A stretch of DNA of 64,000 bases from an uncultured Muribaculum sp. (GCA_910578785.1 CAJTSJ010000010.1:1-64000); one strand, 5' to 3'. Counted from the first letter of the stretch, positions 1-9,625 are shown. Translations and numbers: made by a program. The notes: generated by a model not told the origin, from the letters alone.

Positions 1-142
1 TTCATGTATCTTCATTCATCGAAATTTTTGCACTTCGATTTTGAAAGTACATAAAAAATTTCAATCGCAAATCGAACGAGCCTAAATGTTTATGCGTTAT
101 ACCATACACGCTCCAACGAATCAACAAAGAACAACAAGGGAA

Positions 143-1210
143 ATGAACATCTCACAGACCAAACCCGACACTCCGCCCCAAAAATCCACCTTCCGCGGTA
201 TTTTGGGCAAAATCATACGTTACATCGTACCGGTGTGTGTGTCGGCAGGTCTGATTCTTTGGCTGTTTCATAAAGTCGACATACATGAAGTGGCGAACAT
301 CATCCGCCACGGATGCGACTTCCGGTGGATAGCGGCGATGATGCTACTTACCATGCTCTCGCATATCATCCGCGGCATACGCTGGGGCATACAGCTTCGC
401 GGAGTCGGCATTCCGCGAATACCGGTGGTGGCCGAAAGCGTTTCGATATTCGGGGCATACGCTCTCAATCTGCTGTTCCCGTATCTGGGCGAGGCGTGGA
501 GATGCGTGTATATCTCCAAACGCGAAGACGCCCCGCTTTCGACCGTCGTAGGAACCGACCTCGGCGACAGAGCCTCCGATGCCATAGTAGTGGCCATCCT
601 GTTTGTACTGACAATGATTCTGGCCCACCCGATCATGGACAGTTTTTTTGCCCATTACGGTGTCGACCGCGACATACGCCACTGGGTTGAAGACCCCAGG
701 TTGTGGATTACGCTGGCCATTGCCGGAGGCATCATCTGGACCACCGTCTACTTCTCAAAAGGTCATAAATATCTGAACAGCATCAAAGAGAACATCAAGA
801 AAATCTGGGATGGATTCAAGGTTCTTTTCCATATGAAAGGCATAGGAGCGTACATCCTGCTGACTTTAGGCATCTGGACATGCTATTATCTGGAAACTTA
901 CTCATGTTTCTATGCCTTCCCGTTCACGCGCCAACTTATCGAACAGCCAGGCACCGCCTACGGCCTGATTCCCGGTCTGGTCGTGTTCGTATTCGGCTCG
1001 TTCAGCATCGCCGTGCCGTCCAACGGCGGTCTCGGTCCATGGAATCTCGCCGTTATGTTCGCCCTCTCGCTCTACGGCATTCCCGAGACGGAGGGAGCGG
1101 CCTACTCAATCACCGTGTGGGGATGCCAGGCGCTTATGCTCGTATCCCTCGGCATATTTTCGGCAATCTACATTATGTCCGAACGCAAGAAAAGGCCGGT
1201 CAGTCCATGA
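143..1210 (+). CDS. LPG-synthase-like (UPF0104) integral membrane protein
   Basis: A polytopic inner membrane protein of the lysylphosphatidylglycerol synthase transmembrane / flippase-like family (UPF0104). About eight hydrophobic segments span the 355 residues, and a conserved glycine/proline-rich stretch (PSNGGLGPWN) near residue 300 matches the family's typical C-terminal region. It lacks the C-terminal synthetase domain of MprF, so lysyl transfer is not expected. In Bacteroidota such proteins are often assumed to move lipids or lipid-linked precursors, but the substrate is unknown. An in-frame ATG lies upstream at 86, but the ATG at 143 follows a purine-rich AAGGGAA and gives a normal cytoplasmic N-terminus, so I prefer it. 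It is convergent with the MATE gene, with a 3-base gap. Confidence 0.85.
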   Translation: MNISQTKPDTPPQKSTFRGILGKIIRYIVPVCVSAGLILWLFHKVDIHEVANIIRHGCDFRWIAAMMLLTMLSHIIRGIRWGIQLRGVGIPRIPVVAESVSIFGAYALNLLFPYLGEAWRCVYISKREDAPLSTVVGTDLGDRASDAIVVAILFVLTMILAHPIMDSFFAHYGVDRDIRHWVEDPRLWITLAIAGGIIWTTVYFSKGHKYLNSIKENIKKIWDGFKVLFHMKGIGAYILLTLGIWTCYYLETYSCFYAFPFTRQLIEQPGTAYGLIPGLVVFVFGSFSIAVPSNGGLGPWNLAVMFALSLYGIPETEGAAYSITVWGCQALMLVSLGIFSAIYIMSERKKRPVSP

Positions 1211-1213
1211 CGG

Positions 1214-2587
1214 CTAAACCGTACGCACATGTTCCCTGAACACCCTTCGCTGCACCCACAGCGCGGCACACATTACCGCGACTCCCGTAACGGCCCACGA
1301 TATGGGATAGACCGACAGCAATATCTTAAAATCGTGGTAATGGGCATTGACAGTGTAGACCCAGATCAACCGCAGTATACACGTACCGAATATGGTCAGC
1401 AACATCGGAGTCATCGAATAGCCGAGCCCGCGCATATAGGCGCCGGATATTTCGTAGGTCGACGCTATGGACTGAAATATCAGCACACAGTGTAGTCTTA
1501 CGGCCGCATAATGTATGACGTCGGGATTGGATGTGAACACACCTATGAAAAACTTGTCCTGCCACGTTATCAGCAGGTTGGCCAGACCGCACGCGACTAT
1601 CGACATCAGCATGCAGATTCTCACGACGCGTTTGCACCTGTCATGCTTGCCTGCTCCGAAATTCTGGCTCGTGAAGGCTATCGTGGCCGCACAGAACGCG
1701 CTCACGATGTAGTAGCAGTATGCCTCGTAGGTCAAGGCCGTGGCCGACCCCGCCATAGCGTCGGCTCCGAACTTGTTGATGGACGACTGAATGAAAAAGT
1801 TTGCTATCGAAAAGACCATTCCCTGCAGTCCGGCCGGTATGCCGATCTGAAGCATACGCTTAAGGTCGGACTTTTCCACGGCCATACTCCGTATTTTCAG
1901 CGTGAAGGGATCCGGCTCGCGCATCAGAATCAACACGATAATCATGGCATTGACCACATTGGCTATAACAGTCGCGGAGGCCACTCCGTCTACATCCATG
2001 CCGAACTGCGACACGAATGTCCAGTCAAGCAAAGCGTTGACTATAGTGGCGACCACCAGTGCGTAGAACGGACGCTGCGTGTCGCCTATGCTGCGCAATA
2101 TCGCCGAGCCGAAATTGTAAATCATCATGAACGGCATTCCGAGGAAATAGATGCGCAGATACTTCGTGGCAAGGTCTATGACATCGTCAGGAGTGTTGAT
2201 CCACTCCAATATGGTTCTGGACAACGACACTCCGGCAATCAGAAGAATGACTCCGCTGACGAGCGCCACGACGGCCACCGTGCCTATCGACTTGCGCACC
2301 CTGTCGGCATTGCGCTGACCTATATAGTTGGCTATTACAACATTCGCGCCGACCGCCACGCCAAGAAACAGATTGACAAGTATGCTTATTATCACGCCGT
2401 TGCTCCCCACCGCGGCCATCGCCTGTTTGGTCGAATAGTGACCGATTACGGCCACATCGACCGCATTGAACGACTGTTGAAGTATGCCGCTTGCTATCAA
2501 CGGCAACGAAAACACCAATATCTTCCAGCCCAGACCGCCATGGATCATGTCTACGCGCCGGGCCTCTGCACTTCGTCTTCTATCCAT
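1214..2587 (-). CDS. MATE family efflux transporter
   Basis: A 457-residue multidrug and toxin extrusion family transporter: twelve hydrophobic segments in two homologous halves, with the family-typical N-terminal sequence around LPLIASGILQQSFNAVD and IGHY. MATE proteins export cationic drugs or metabolites by sodium or proton antiport in the inner membrane. The substrate cannot be read from the sequence. The first ATG gives a basic N-terminus (MDRRRSAEARR); an internal ATG 13 codons later (2548) is an alternative. A possible -7 box (TAATTTTG on the minus strand, 2615-2622) lies 27 bases upstream, without a clear -33 element. It is separately transcribed from the GH43 gene upstream on the same strand, which ends in a hairpin at 2689-2717. 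Confidence 0.9.
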   Translation of the reverse strand: MDRRRSAEARRVDMIHGGLGWKILVFSLPLIASGILQQSFNAVDVAVIGHYSTKQAMAAVGSNGVIISILVNLFLGVAVGANVVIANYIGQRNADRVRKSIGTVAVVALVSGVILLIAGVSLSRTILEWINTPDDVIDLATKYLRIYFLGMPFMMIYNFGSAILRSIGDTQRPFYALVVATIVNALLDWTFVSQFGMDVDGVASATVIANVVNAMIIVLILMREPDPFTLKIRSMAVEKSDLKRMLQIGIPAGLQGMVFSIANFFIQSSINKFGADAMAGSATALTYEAYCYYIVSAFCAATIAFTSQNFGAGKHDRCKRVVRICMLMSIVACGLANLLITWQDKFFIGVFTSNPDVIHYAAVRLHCVLIFQSIASTYEISGAYMRGLGYSMTPMLLTIFGTCILRLIWVYTVNAHYHDFKILLSVYPISWAVTGVAVMCAALWVQRRVFREHVRTV

Positions 2588-2688
2588 CGGTATAACTCAC
2601 ACGTAATTTCGCGACAAAATTACGCATTTTCCATCTATCGTGGATGCCGACGGCCCGTTAATTCATACCATTTTTGCAGAAACGACAA

Positions 2689-2717
2689 AACGGCCCGGCA
2701 TCAACTGCCGGACCGTT
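2689..2717 (-). terminator. Rho-independent terminator after the GH43 gene
   Basis: A strong hairpin: AACGGCCCGGCA pairs with TGCCGGACCGTT with one mismatch and a 5-base loop. On the minus strand it is followed by TTTTG. It lies 24 bases past the GH43 stop codon and before the MATE gene, so it should separate the two transcripts. Confidence 0.7.
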
Positions 2718-2740
2718 ATAAGAATCAATGATTTCACAGT

Positions 2741-5209
2741 CTATTTTTGACGCAAAGCTTCGCGGTCGTAGGGACGAGCATTCTCTTTCCAGTAATTTTC
2801 AAGCCTGTCGGCCTCTTCAGCGGTCAGATGTATGACCGCGCCATGCTTCGGCGATGAAAAGTTGGTAGTCTTCATCACGCCTTCGTTGAAGTGCCCGAGA
2901 TTCTTGAAATTGACAAAGTCGGACGTTTCGGCAAATCCGAAATTACTCGGGAAAATGCTGAACACGTCGTACATAAGCACCCACTTGTCCTCGCCGATGC
3001 GCTTCCATACATTCGGGGCCTCGCAGGCCTTAGGCTCGAAGTCAATCCAGCGCGGCGAAAATTCCCAGTCGCCGTCGGGACGGTCGGACACTGCAAGTTT
3101 TATGCCTACCTCGGCCTCCTGAGGCACATAGGAGAGTATATACTTGTCGCCGAACTTCACTATATCGCCGTCAATTGCCGAACAGGTCTCGTCGGGATAG
3201 TAGAACAGCCTCTGAGGCAGGGTCTCGATACGGTCAAAGTCTTCATTGACATATGCATAATATAGGTTGGCCGGTTCACATCCATGACGCATGGTAAGAT
3301 ACAGCATCAGACGGTTTTTCGATTCATCGTAGGTAAGTTCCGGAGCCCATGAGCAGCCGATTTCCTTCCATGCCGACGATATAGTGTCGAACCGTATGTT
3401 GGTACGCTTCCAGTCGATGAGGTCCCATGATTTCAACAACACGAGACCACGGTTGTTTCCCCATTCATATTGTTCGGCAGGGCGCTCCCACTGTGTGTCG
3501 CGGTAGCCGAGGCGCTTTGCAAACAAGTGGAGGTCGGTCATCGAAGCATAGAAAGCTCCGTCGGGTCCGCGGAATATATGCGGATCACGTATGCCCTTCT
3601 GATATGCGATGGTGTCACCCGCCATTATCGGGTCGCCGTTGTTAAGCGCCGTAAATGTGTATCCGTCGCGGCTCAACGCCATATGGAGTCCATGGGTATC
3701 GTCCTTGTGGAACACCATCAGATAGGCACCCATATCCTCCTCCTTCGGCACTGCATCGCCGTAGGTGAAGTCAGAGAAGCGCGCCGAACCCTTGCCCATC
3801 GAGCACAGAGCCGGACGAAGCGCATAAAATCCTCCGTAATTGTTGTGGTGCATTCCCGACACGTCGACGTTGTCGGCAAGCGTAATCCACGATTTGCCGT
3901 CGGCGCTCACCTGCATGACAGCTTTATTACCACGGTTGTGTATACGCACCGTAAACTTTTCGCCAAGAGTGTTAGGCACCTCAACTTTGTCTCCTGAATT
4001 CTTGTATACCACAAACTTTTTACTGTCGCCAAGCACTCCTGCATAATCCTTTTCGCTGTAAAACAACAGAAGTCCCGCCATATTGCCCTTGCCGGGAGCC
4101 ACGTCGACACTCGTCATATAGTTCTTATGCTGAGGCGTCACCAGGAGCAGACGCGCATCGGCAGGCGTCTTGCCCTTCGCCTTTACAGTCAAACCTTTGC
4201 CGTCATAAGCCAGCGATTTTTCTGCATTCTCCTTCCAGAATGTCCACTGCAGGCCGAGCTTGTCGCCCGAAAAATCGTCAGACAGCTCCATGCCGTCAGC
4301 CACAGGCGACGCCGAAGCGGGAAGTTCGGCATTGGCCACAGTGTGCCACCATCCTTCCGATGTCCACTTGACCGGCTCTATAAGCGTGCTGCGTCCGAGC
4401 GTGTGGTATCCCTTGGCGTATGCATGGTAGACTATCCACCAATTGCCGTTCACGTCATCGACAAGCGTGCCATGCCCCTTGGACCACCATCCGTCGGTAT
4501 CGCTGTAGGTGTGCACGGCAGGATTGTAAGGCGAATTCTCCCACGGCCCGGTGATATTGCGCGAACGTGCCGACACCACCATGTGGCTTGTAGCAGGCCC
4601 GGCGGTACCGCCCTGTGCCGATGTCAGGTAGTAATATCCATCCTTATATGTAAGTTTTGGCGATTCAAGATACATGCCTTCGGTCACCCACTTTTCAGGA
4701 TACTTCCAGCCGTCATAGACTTTCTGCTTTTCGCCTACAGTGGCCAGACCGTCGGGAGTCAGACGGATGACTTCACCGTCGTTGACATACAGATAGCGGT
4801 TGCCATTGTCGTCGGCAACGTGACCGGGATCGATACCCGACACTTTTAGGTCCACAGGCTTGCTCCACGGTCCGCGGATATCATCGGCCCACGACACCCA
4901 GTTGGTTCCCGCGGCAGGATAGTAAAGATAAAACCGTCCATCATATTTAATCAGGTCGGGGGCCATGGCCGACCCCTCATATTCCGGGATAGCCCGGCAC
5001 ACAGGCTCCCAGTTGACCAGGTCGGTAGAATGCCAGATAAGAAATCCGGGGGTGTAATAAAAGGGCGAATGCGTCATATAGTAATCGTCGCCGTCGCGCA
5101 CAATAGTCGGGTCGGGATAATCGCCCGGCATTATCGCCAACGGAAAAGTAGCGGCATCGGCAAAGGAAATGGCCAACATCGCCAAAATAGCAAAAAGTGT
5201 TCTTTTCAT
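2741..5209 (-). CDS. Double-domain glycoside hydrolase family 43 protein
   Basis: An exported glycosidase of 822 residues. Residues 1-19 are a signal peptide ending in ADA. Residues about 25-300 form a GH43 five-bladed propeller with the expected catalytic triad: base Asp33 (YPDPT), pKa-tuning Asp127 (GIDPGH) and acid Glu182 (LESPK). A concanavalin-like beta-sandwich of the beta-xylosidase C-terminal type follows at about 305-490. A second GH43-like propeller fills residues about 492-822 (GIRDPHIF, then SWAPELTY). GH43 enzymes cleave arabinose or xylose linkages in plant polysaccharides; the exact substrate is not readable. The tandem arrangement suggests two activities on one branched glycan. 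There is no lipobox, so it is probably periplasmic. It sits beside GH13 and GH31 genes. A promoter is visible at 5237-5269. Confidence 0.9.
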   Translation of the reverse strand: MKRTLFAILAMLAISFADAATFPLAIMPGDYPDPTIVRDGDDYYMTHSPFYYTPGFLIWHSTDLVNWEPVCRAIPEYEGSAMAPDLIKYDGRFYLYYPAAGTNWVSWADDIRGPWSKPVDLKVSGIDPGHVADDNGNRYLYVNDGEVIRLTPDGLATVGEKQKVYDGWKYPEKWVTEGMYLESPKLTYKDGYYYLTSAQGGTAGPATSHMVVSARSRNITGPWENSPYNPAVHTYSDTDGWWSKGHGTLVDDVNGNWWIVYHAYAKGYHTLGRSTLIEPVKWTSEGWWHTVANAELPASASPVADGMELSDDFSGDKLGLQWTFWKENAEKSLAYDGKGLTVKAKGKTPADARLLLVTPQHKNYMTSVDVAPGKGNMAGLLLFYSEKDYAGVLGDSKKFVVYKNSGDKVEVPNTLGEKFTVRIHNRGNKAVMQVSADGKSWITLADNVDVSGMHHNNYGGFYALRPALCSMGKGSARFSDFTYGDAVPKEEDMGAYLMVFHKDDTHGLHMALSRDGYTFTALNNGDPIMAGDTIAYQKGIRDPHIFRGPDGAFYASMTDLHLFAKRLGYRDTQWERPAEQYEWGNNRGLVLLKSWDLIDWKRTNIRFDTISSAWKEIGCSWAPELTYDESKNRLMLYLTMRHGCEPANLYYAYVNEDFDRIETLPQRLFYYPDETCSAIDGDIVKFGDKYILSYVPQEAEVGIKLAVSDRPDGDWEFSPRWIDFEPKACEAPNVWKRIGEDKWVLMYDVFSIFPSNFGFAETSDFVNFKNLGHFNEGVMKTTNFSSPKHGAVIHLTAEEADRLENYWKENARPYDREALRQK

Positions 5210-5236
5210 GATTGGTTAATATTGATTTTTGTTTTG

Positions 5237-5269
5237 CAAAGATAATCATCATAATCACATGATTGCAAT
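5237..5269 (-). promoter_or_regulatory. Bacteroidota-type promoter of the GH43 gene
   Basis: Minus strand: ATTG (5266-5269), 21 bases, then TATCTTTG (5237-5244), matching the Bacteroidota primary sigma factor consensus. The -7 box lies 27 bases before the GH43 start codon. Confidence 0.65.
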
Positions 5270-5306
5270 TTTGTTCGTCCTAAATTCCCAAAACATTAAA
5301 AATATA

Positions 5307-5345
5307 ATCGAGGCACCTCCGCTTTTCGGCGAACGATGCCTCGAT
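5307..5345 (-). terminator. Terminator after the GH13 gene
   Basis: A 9-bp perfect stem (ATCGAGGCA with TGCCTCGAT) around a loop that can pair further. On the minus strand it is followed by a T-rich run (TATATTTTTAATG). It lies 21 bases past the GH13 stop codon. Confidence 0.65.
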
Positions 5346-5366
5346 ATGATTGATTATGACGGATAT

Positions 5367-6803
5367 CTATCGGTTGACGAACACGCGGTATTCGCCGGGC
5401 TTAAGCATGGTCGGGAATTCCGACTTTGCCGGCTCGAAGAAATCGATTGTGGTATGGTCGCCCTCGGGAGAGCCGGAGATGTATTTGACAGGAAGCTCTT
5501 CGGAGCCCAGATTCACAAACACGTAGACGGTGGCATTGTCAACCGTGCGGCTGAACACGTAAACGTCGTCGCTCTCTGTCGGGTATCGCACCATCTCACC
5601 GCCGTCGAGACCGGCCTGCAGTGCCGGTTGGGTGTGCTTCAGATGATTCAGCTTCTGATAAAACTCGAAATATTCGTTGCGAGGACTCCACGCGGGAGGA
5701 GTATCTTTCTTAAAAAATTCGAGAGCACGTTTTAGACCCGTCTCCTGTCCTGTATATATAAGAGGCATTCCCGGCAGCGTATACGACAGTACGGCCATGG
5801 CATCGGTAAGATTTCCATAGCGGTCAAACTCGGTTCCCTCCCACGAATTGAGGTCGTGGTTGGTGACCATATTCATCATATAGGTATCTTTGGGATATTG
5901 TATCGACTGCAGGGCAATCAGTGTGTCTATGTCTATGGCATGCTTTACGGGATAGTCCACCACGGTTCCGTCATCCTTTTTGTAGCTGTTTTGCCCGGAA
6001 GTGGCGGCGATGGCGTTGAACAGGTCCTTCATAGGCCAATTGTAGCCCATGTCAAATCCGTCTATCTGCAGTTCGGGTTTGCTGGCCTCGGCGAGCATGA
6101 ACAGCTCCGGCTTTACGGCCTCAAGTTGCGGACGCGCCTCGGCCCAGAAGTCGGTGGGTACCTCACCGGCCACATCGCAACGGAATCCGTCGACACCGAC
6201 ATCCTCAAGCCAGAACTTAAATGCATCGACCATGGCCGCACGCATCTCCGGCTTGCCGTAGTCAAGCTTGTACACATCGGTCCAATCATAAGGGCTCACA
6301 AATCCGCCCGTGGAGTCGCGTACATACCAGTCGGGGTGCTGCTCCACCCATACGTTGTCCTGGCCTGTATGATTAGGCACCCAGTCAAGTATCACCTTCA
6401 TGCCCATGCCGTGAATCTTATTGACAAGATCCTTGAACTGGTCCAAAGTTCCGAATTCGGGATTGAAAGCCTTATAATCGCGCACGGCATAGTAGCTTCC
6501 GAGTTCACCCTTGCGCCCCTTCTCGGAGATAGGGTGTACAGGCATAAACCATAGAATGTCCACGCCCAGCTCCTTCAGGCGGGGCAGTTCCTTTTCAAAT
6601 CCGGCAAGGTTGCCGCTGTCGGAATACTGACGCAAATTCACCTCGTAAATTACCGCATTGCGGCTCCATTCAGGATGCTTTACGCTCGTATGCGTGCTGT
6701 CGCGAGGCTGCAACGAAGCATCGCTCTTGCGTTTCGAACTGCACGATGCCAACACAAATGCGGCCACACCGGCCGCAATGGTAAAAACAATTAATTTTCT
6801 CAT
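5367..6803 (-). CDS. GH13 alpha-amylase family lipoprotein
   Basis: A secreted lipoprotein with a complete alpha-amylase barrel. With the start used here (478 residues), the lipobox is LASC with Cys21. The catalytic triad is present: nucleophile Asp210 (GFRCDVAG), acid/base Glu239 (LAEAS) and Asp317 (TNHD). The C-terminal 80 residues look like the usual small beta-sandwich. It should cleave alpha-1,4-glucosidic bonds in starch or maltodextrins, probably anchored in the outer membrane or its periplasmic face. An ATG three codons earlier is possible, but the chosen start gives the standard M-R-K signal sequence. It is divergent from the GH31 gene, which suggests linked use of alpha-glucans. No SusC or SusD homologue is nearby. 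Confidence 0.92.
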   Translation of the reverse strand: MRKLIVFTIAAGVAAFVLASCSSKRKSDASLQPRDSTHTSVKHPEWSRNAVIYEVNLRQYSDSGNLAGFEKELPRLKELGVDILWFMPVHPISEKGRKGELGSYYAVRDYKAFNPEFGTLDQFKDLVNKIHGMGMKVILDWVPNHTGQDNVWVEQHPDWYVRDSTGGFVSPYDWTDVYKLDYGKPEMRAAMVDAFKFWLEDVGVDGFRCDVAGEVPTDFWAEARPQLEAVKPELFMLAEASKPELQIDGFDMGYNWPMKDLFNAIAATSGQNSYKKDDGTVVDYPVKHAIDIDTLIALQSIQYPKDTYMMNMVTNHDLNSWEGTEFDRYGNLTDAMAVLSYTLPGMPLIYTGQETGLKRALEFFKKDTPPAWSPRNEYFEFYQKLNHLKHTQPALQAGLDGGEMVRYPTESDDVYVFSRTVDNATVYVFVNLGSEELPVKYISGSPEGDHTTIDFFEPAKSEFPTMLKPGEYRVFVNR

Positions 6804-6968
6804 GAAATACAATGTTGGTTATACCTTTATGGAAGAGAGCCATTATAGAACCCCTCAACGGCAAATGTACAAAAAATATCTTTATGGCATAGTCATTCAA
6901 GCAAAAAGTTATATATTTGTGTTGTCTCTATTACAAGAGTTTGTTTAATACTCTAAAGCCAAAATTTA

Positions 6969-9356
6969 ATGATTATGCAATTCAAGCCATTGCGTCTGGT
7001 CCTGATCGGGCTTTTAGGCGCTTTACTACCCTCATGCGGCGAGGAGCAGCCAGGGGTCATGACCGCAGTCACAACCGACAACCGCACTGTCAGCGTGACC
7101 GCAGTCAACGACTACATCGTAAAGGTCACAAACGCCGGAAAAGGACAGAAACCGGCCGAAACGCAGGCCGCCGTACTTACAAAGCAACCGTTTAAAGGCT
7201 CCATCGTCAGCAAAGACGGATTGTCGACCATGACACTACCGTCGGGACTTGTTGTGACGCTCGACAGCAAATCGGGAGCGGTAGGATTCAGCACCGGGCA
7301 GTCGACACTGCTGGCCGATGCAGGTACGCGTGTCGAAGGCGACAGCCTTGTCAGCATGACTCTGTTACCATCGGCCGGAGGCACGTTCTACGGTGCAGGA
7401 GAGCGTGGCCACAGCCTGAAACTCAACGGCGACACCCTCGTGATGTACAACAAGCAGAACTACGGCTACATGGAGGGCGAAGACCGCATAAGTCAGATGA
7501 ACATCTGTATGCCCTACTTTGTCAGCGACGAAGGTTATGGCGTGCTGTTTGACGACCATGCCGCCGCCGAAATGGTTATGTCCGATCCAATTGTATATAC
7601 CTCCGAAGCAGGAACGCCGTTGTCATATTATTTCGTCTACGGCGACGGATCGGTGGCCGATGCGGTCAGCCACTTTACCGAGCTGACGGGACGGCAAGAA
7701 CTGCCCCCGTTCTGGGCGCTCGGCTATATTACATCAAAATACGGCTACAAGACCGAAGCCGAAACCCGCCAGGTTGTCGATTCGCTCAAGGGTCTCGGCT
7801 ATCCGCTCGACGGCATAGTACTCGACCTCTATTGGTATGGACAGGAGACCGACATGGGCCGTCTGGAATGGAACAAAGAGCAGTGGCCCGACCACAAGCA
7901 GATGCTCGCCGACCTTAAGGACAAGGGGGTCAATACAGTGTTGATATCACAGCCGTACATTAATAAAATCGGTGCTATCGACAACTACAATTCCCTTGCC
8001 GGACAGGGACTTCTGACCCGCGACAAAAACGGCGGCATAAACGACGTCACAACCTGGGTAGGCGAAGCGGGAATGTTTGACGTGGCCAACCCCGATACGC
8101 GCCTGTGGCTTCGCAACCGCTACCGACAGCTGACAGAAGAAGGTGTAGGAGGATGGTGGGGCGACCTCGGCGAACCGGAGGTACACCCCGAATCGATAGT
8201 CCACGCCAACGGCATGACGGCACGACAGTTCCACAATGTCTATGGCAATGTCTGGAGCTCGATAATCCACGACCTCTACAAGCAGGAATACCCCGACACC
8301 CGGCTCATGACCCTCATGCGAGGCGGGACGACGGGCCTGCAGCGCTACAGCGTGTTTCCGTGGTCGACCGATGTATCGCGCACGTGGGGCGGGCTCCAGC
8401 CTCAGGTCAAGATTATGCTTAACTCCGGACTTAGCGGTCTCGGCTACATGTCGCACGATGTCGGAGGATTTGCAATCACCGACGAAAACAACGTCACCGA
8501 CCCCGAACTTTACGTACGCTGGATGCAACTCGGCACATTCTCGCCCGTGCTCCGCACACATGCGCAACAATTTGCCGAACCGTTCAACTATCCTGAATAT
8601 CAGGACATATTGCTCGACCTCGTGAAAACACGCTACCGCTGGCTGCCCTACAACTACACCCTGGCCTATGAAAATACCTCCAAGGGCTATCCGCTGGTGC
8701 GTCCGCTCAACTTCAAGGATGCCCGCAACGAGAACTTCGACAACGTGGCCGACCAATATCTATGGGGCGATGAAGTGATGGCGGCACCCGTCATGCAGAA
8801 AGAGGCCAAGTCGCGCCGTGTCATAATACCCGCCGGCGAGTGGATTGACTATAACCGCCCCGCAGTCGCTTATCAGGGTCCTGACACTATTGAATATGAC
8901 GCACCCCTAAATGTGCTTCCGCTGTTCGTACGTGCCGGAGCATTCATTCCGCAGGCCGACTACGCCATGCAGAATGTCGGCGACTTCGACGCCTCCCGCT
9001 ACACCGTGCAGTACTACCCGCGACCGGGAGCCGTGAGCGGATACGAGATGTTTGAAGACAACCGTTCGTCAACGACATCAATCAGCGCCAACGAATATGC
9101 GCTTATAGCCTTCAGCGGTGCTGACTCAGCCGACAAGATTGAAATCAACGTTGAATTGAGAGGCGACTATCCCGGAATGCCGGATAAGAAGTCACTGACA
9201 TTTACCCTTCCGGGCGTACCGGCCTCGTCCATCAGTGAAGCCGTAGTCAACGGGGCGTCAGTCACTGTGACAGGAAAAGACACGGCCACATTCACAGTTG
9301 AACTGACAAAATCCTCACCGCTAAACATCATTCTCACAAAGAGTTGCGTAAAATAA
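6969..9356 (+). CDS. GH31 family alpha-glycosidase lipoprotein
   Basis: A 795-residue GH31 enzyme with a lipoprotein signal (LPSC, Cys23). The N-terminal beta-sandwich (about 30-240) precedes the catalytic barrel. The nucleophile is Asp399 (GWWGDL) and the likely acid/base Asp468 (PWSTD); SHDVGGF (495-501) is the conserved substrate-binding loop. C-terminal beta-domains follow from about 600. GH31 enzymes release terminal alpha-linked glucose or xylose, so it could finish the work of the neighbouring GH13 enzyme. Alpha-xylosidase or alpha-galactosidase activity cannot be excluded. It is transcribed away from the GH13 gene, and two hairpins follow it. A second ATG two codons in (6975) is possible. 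Confidence 0.92.
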   Translation: MIMQFKPLRLVLIGLLGALLPSCGEEQPGVMTAVTTDNRTVSVTAVNDYIVKVTNAGKGQKPAETQAAVLTKQPFKGSIVSKDGLSTMTLPSGLVVTLDSKSGAVGFSTGQSTLLADAGTRVEGDSLVSMTLLPSAGGTFYGAGERGHSLKLNGDTLVMYNKQNYGYMEGEDRISQMNICMPYFVSDEGYGVLFDDHAAAEMVMSDPIVYTSEAGTPLSYYFVYGDGSVADAVSHFTELTGRQELPPFWALGYITSKYGYKTEAETRQVVDSLKGLGYPLDGIVLDLYWYGQETDMGRLEWNKEQWPDHKQMLADLKDKGVNTVLISQPYINKIGAIDNYNSLAGQGLLTRDKNGGINDVTTWVGEAGMFDVANPDTRLWLRNRYRQLTEEGVGGWWGDLGEPEVHPESIVHANGMTARQFHNVYGNVWSSIIHDLYKQEYPDTRLMTLMRGGTTGLQRYSVFPWSTDVSRTWGGLQPQVKIMLNSGLSGLGYMSHDVGGFAITDENNVTDPELYVRWMQLGTFSPVLRTHAQQFAEPFNYPEYQDILLDLVKTRYRWLPYNYTLAYENTSKGYPLVRPLNFKDARNENFDNVADQYLWGDEVMAAPVMQKEAKSRRVIIPAGEWIDYNRPAVAYQGPDTIEYDAPLNVLPLFVRAGAFIPQADYAMQNVGDFDASRYTVQYYPRPGAVSGYEMFEDNRSSTTSISANEYALIAFSGADSADKIEINVELRGDYPGMPDKKSLTFTLPGVPASSISEAVVNGASVTVTGKDTATFTVELTKSSPLNIILTKSCVK

Positions 9357-9365
9357 TACGATAGA

Positions 9366-9399
9366 AGCAGAATTTTTTTGAAAAAAATCCGTTTCTGCT
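9366..9399 (+). terminator. AT-rich hairpin just after GH31
   Basis: AGCAGAA pairs with TTCTGCT, and the seven T and seven A bases between them extend the stem. It starts 10 bases past the GH31 stop codon. The following sequence is T-rich only further on, so it may act as a weak terminator or a 3'-end stabiliser. Confidence 0.4.
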
Positions 9400-9492
9400 C
9401 CGAACTATTTTTTCTGTAATGCGTTTTAGTAGTACATAGCAAAATTACTTTTTCCATTGCAAGAAATGTGATAATGATTGGTTTATTATCGA

Positions 9493-9522
9493 GTAAGGAG
9501 ACGCCGTGAGGCATCTCCTTAC
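9493..9522 (+). terminator. Terminator of the GH31 transcript
   Basis: Nearly perfect hairpin: GTAAGGAGA with TCTCCTTAC, one mismatch, then GCC with GGC closing a GTGA tetraloop. It is followed by TTCGTTTTTG on the plus strand. Confidence 0.7.
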
Positions 9523-9581
9523 TTCGTTTTTGTACATTTCAAGTATTTACGTACACTTTATCTGAATCAACGCGACACAAA

Positions 9582-9625
9582 ATAGCCGGGCAATTTCGGT
9601 CTTATGGCCTTCATTGCCCGGCTAT
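9582..9625. terminator. Probable bidirectional terminator, frr side
   Basis: A 13-bp perfect stem (ATAGCCGGGCAAT with ATTGCCCGGCTAT) around an 18-base loop. On the plus strand eight Ts follow within four bases; on the minus strand TTTTG follows. It lies about 85 bases past the frr stop codon and probably ends the pyrH-frr transcript, while also stopping plus-strand read-through. Confidence 0.7.

Noticed and set aside
1511..2731. A 406-codon open frame antisense to the MATE gene
   Set aside because: Its composition (rich in His, Arg, Tyr, Gly) is that of an antisense shadow, and the MATE frame is clearly real.
9440..9447. TAATTTTG on the minus strand upstream of the frr terminator
   Set aside because: No -33 element at the right spacing, and it would only drive antisense RNA into the GH31 gene.
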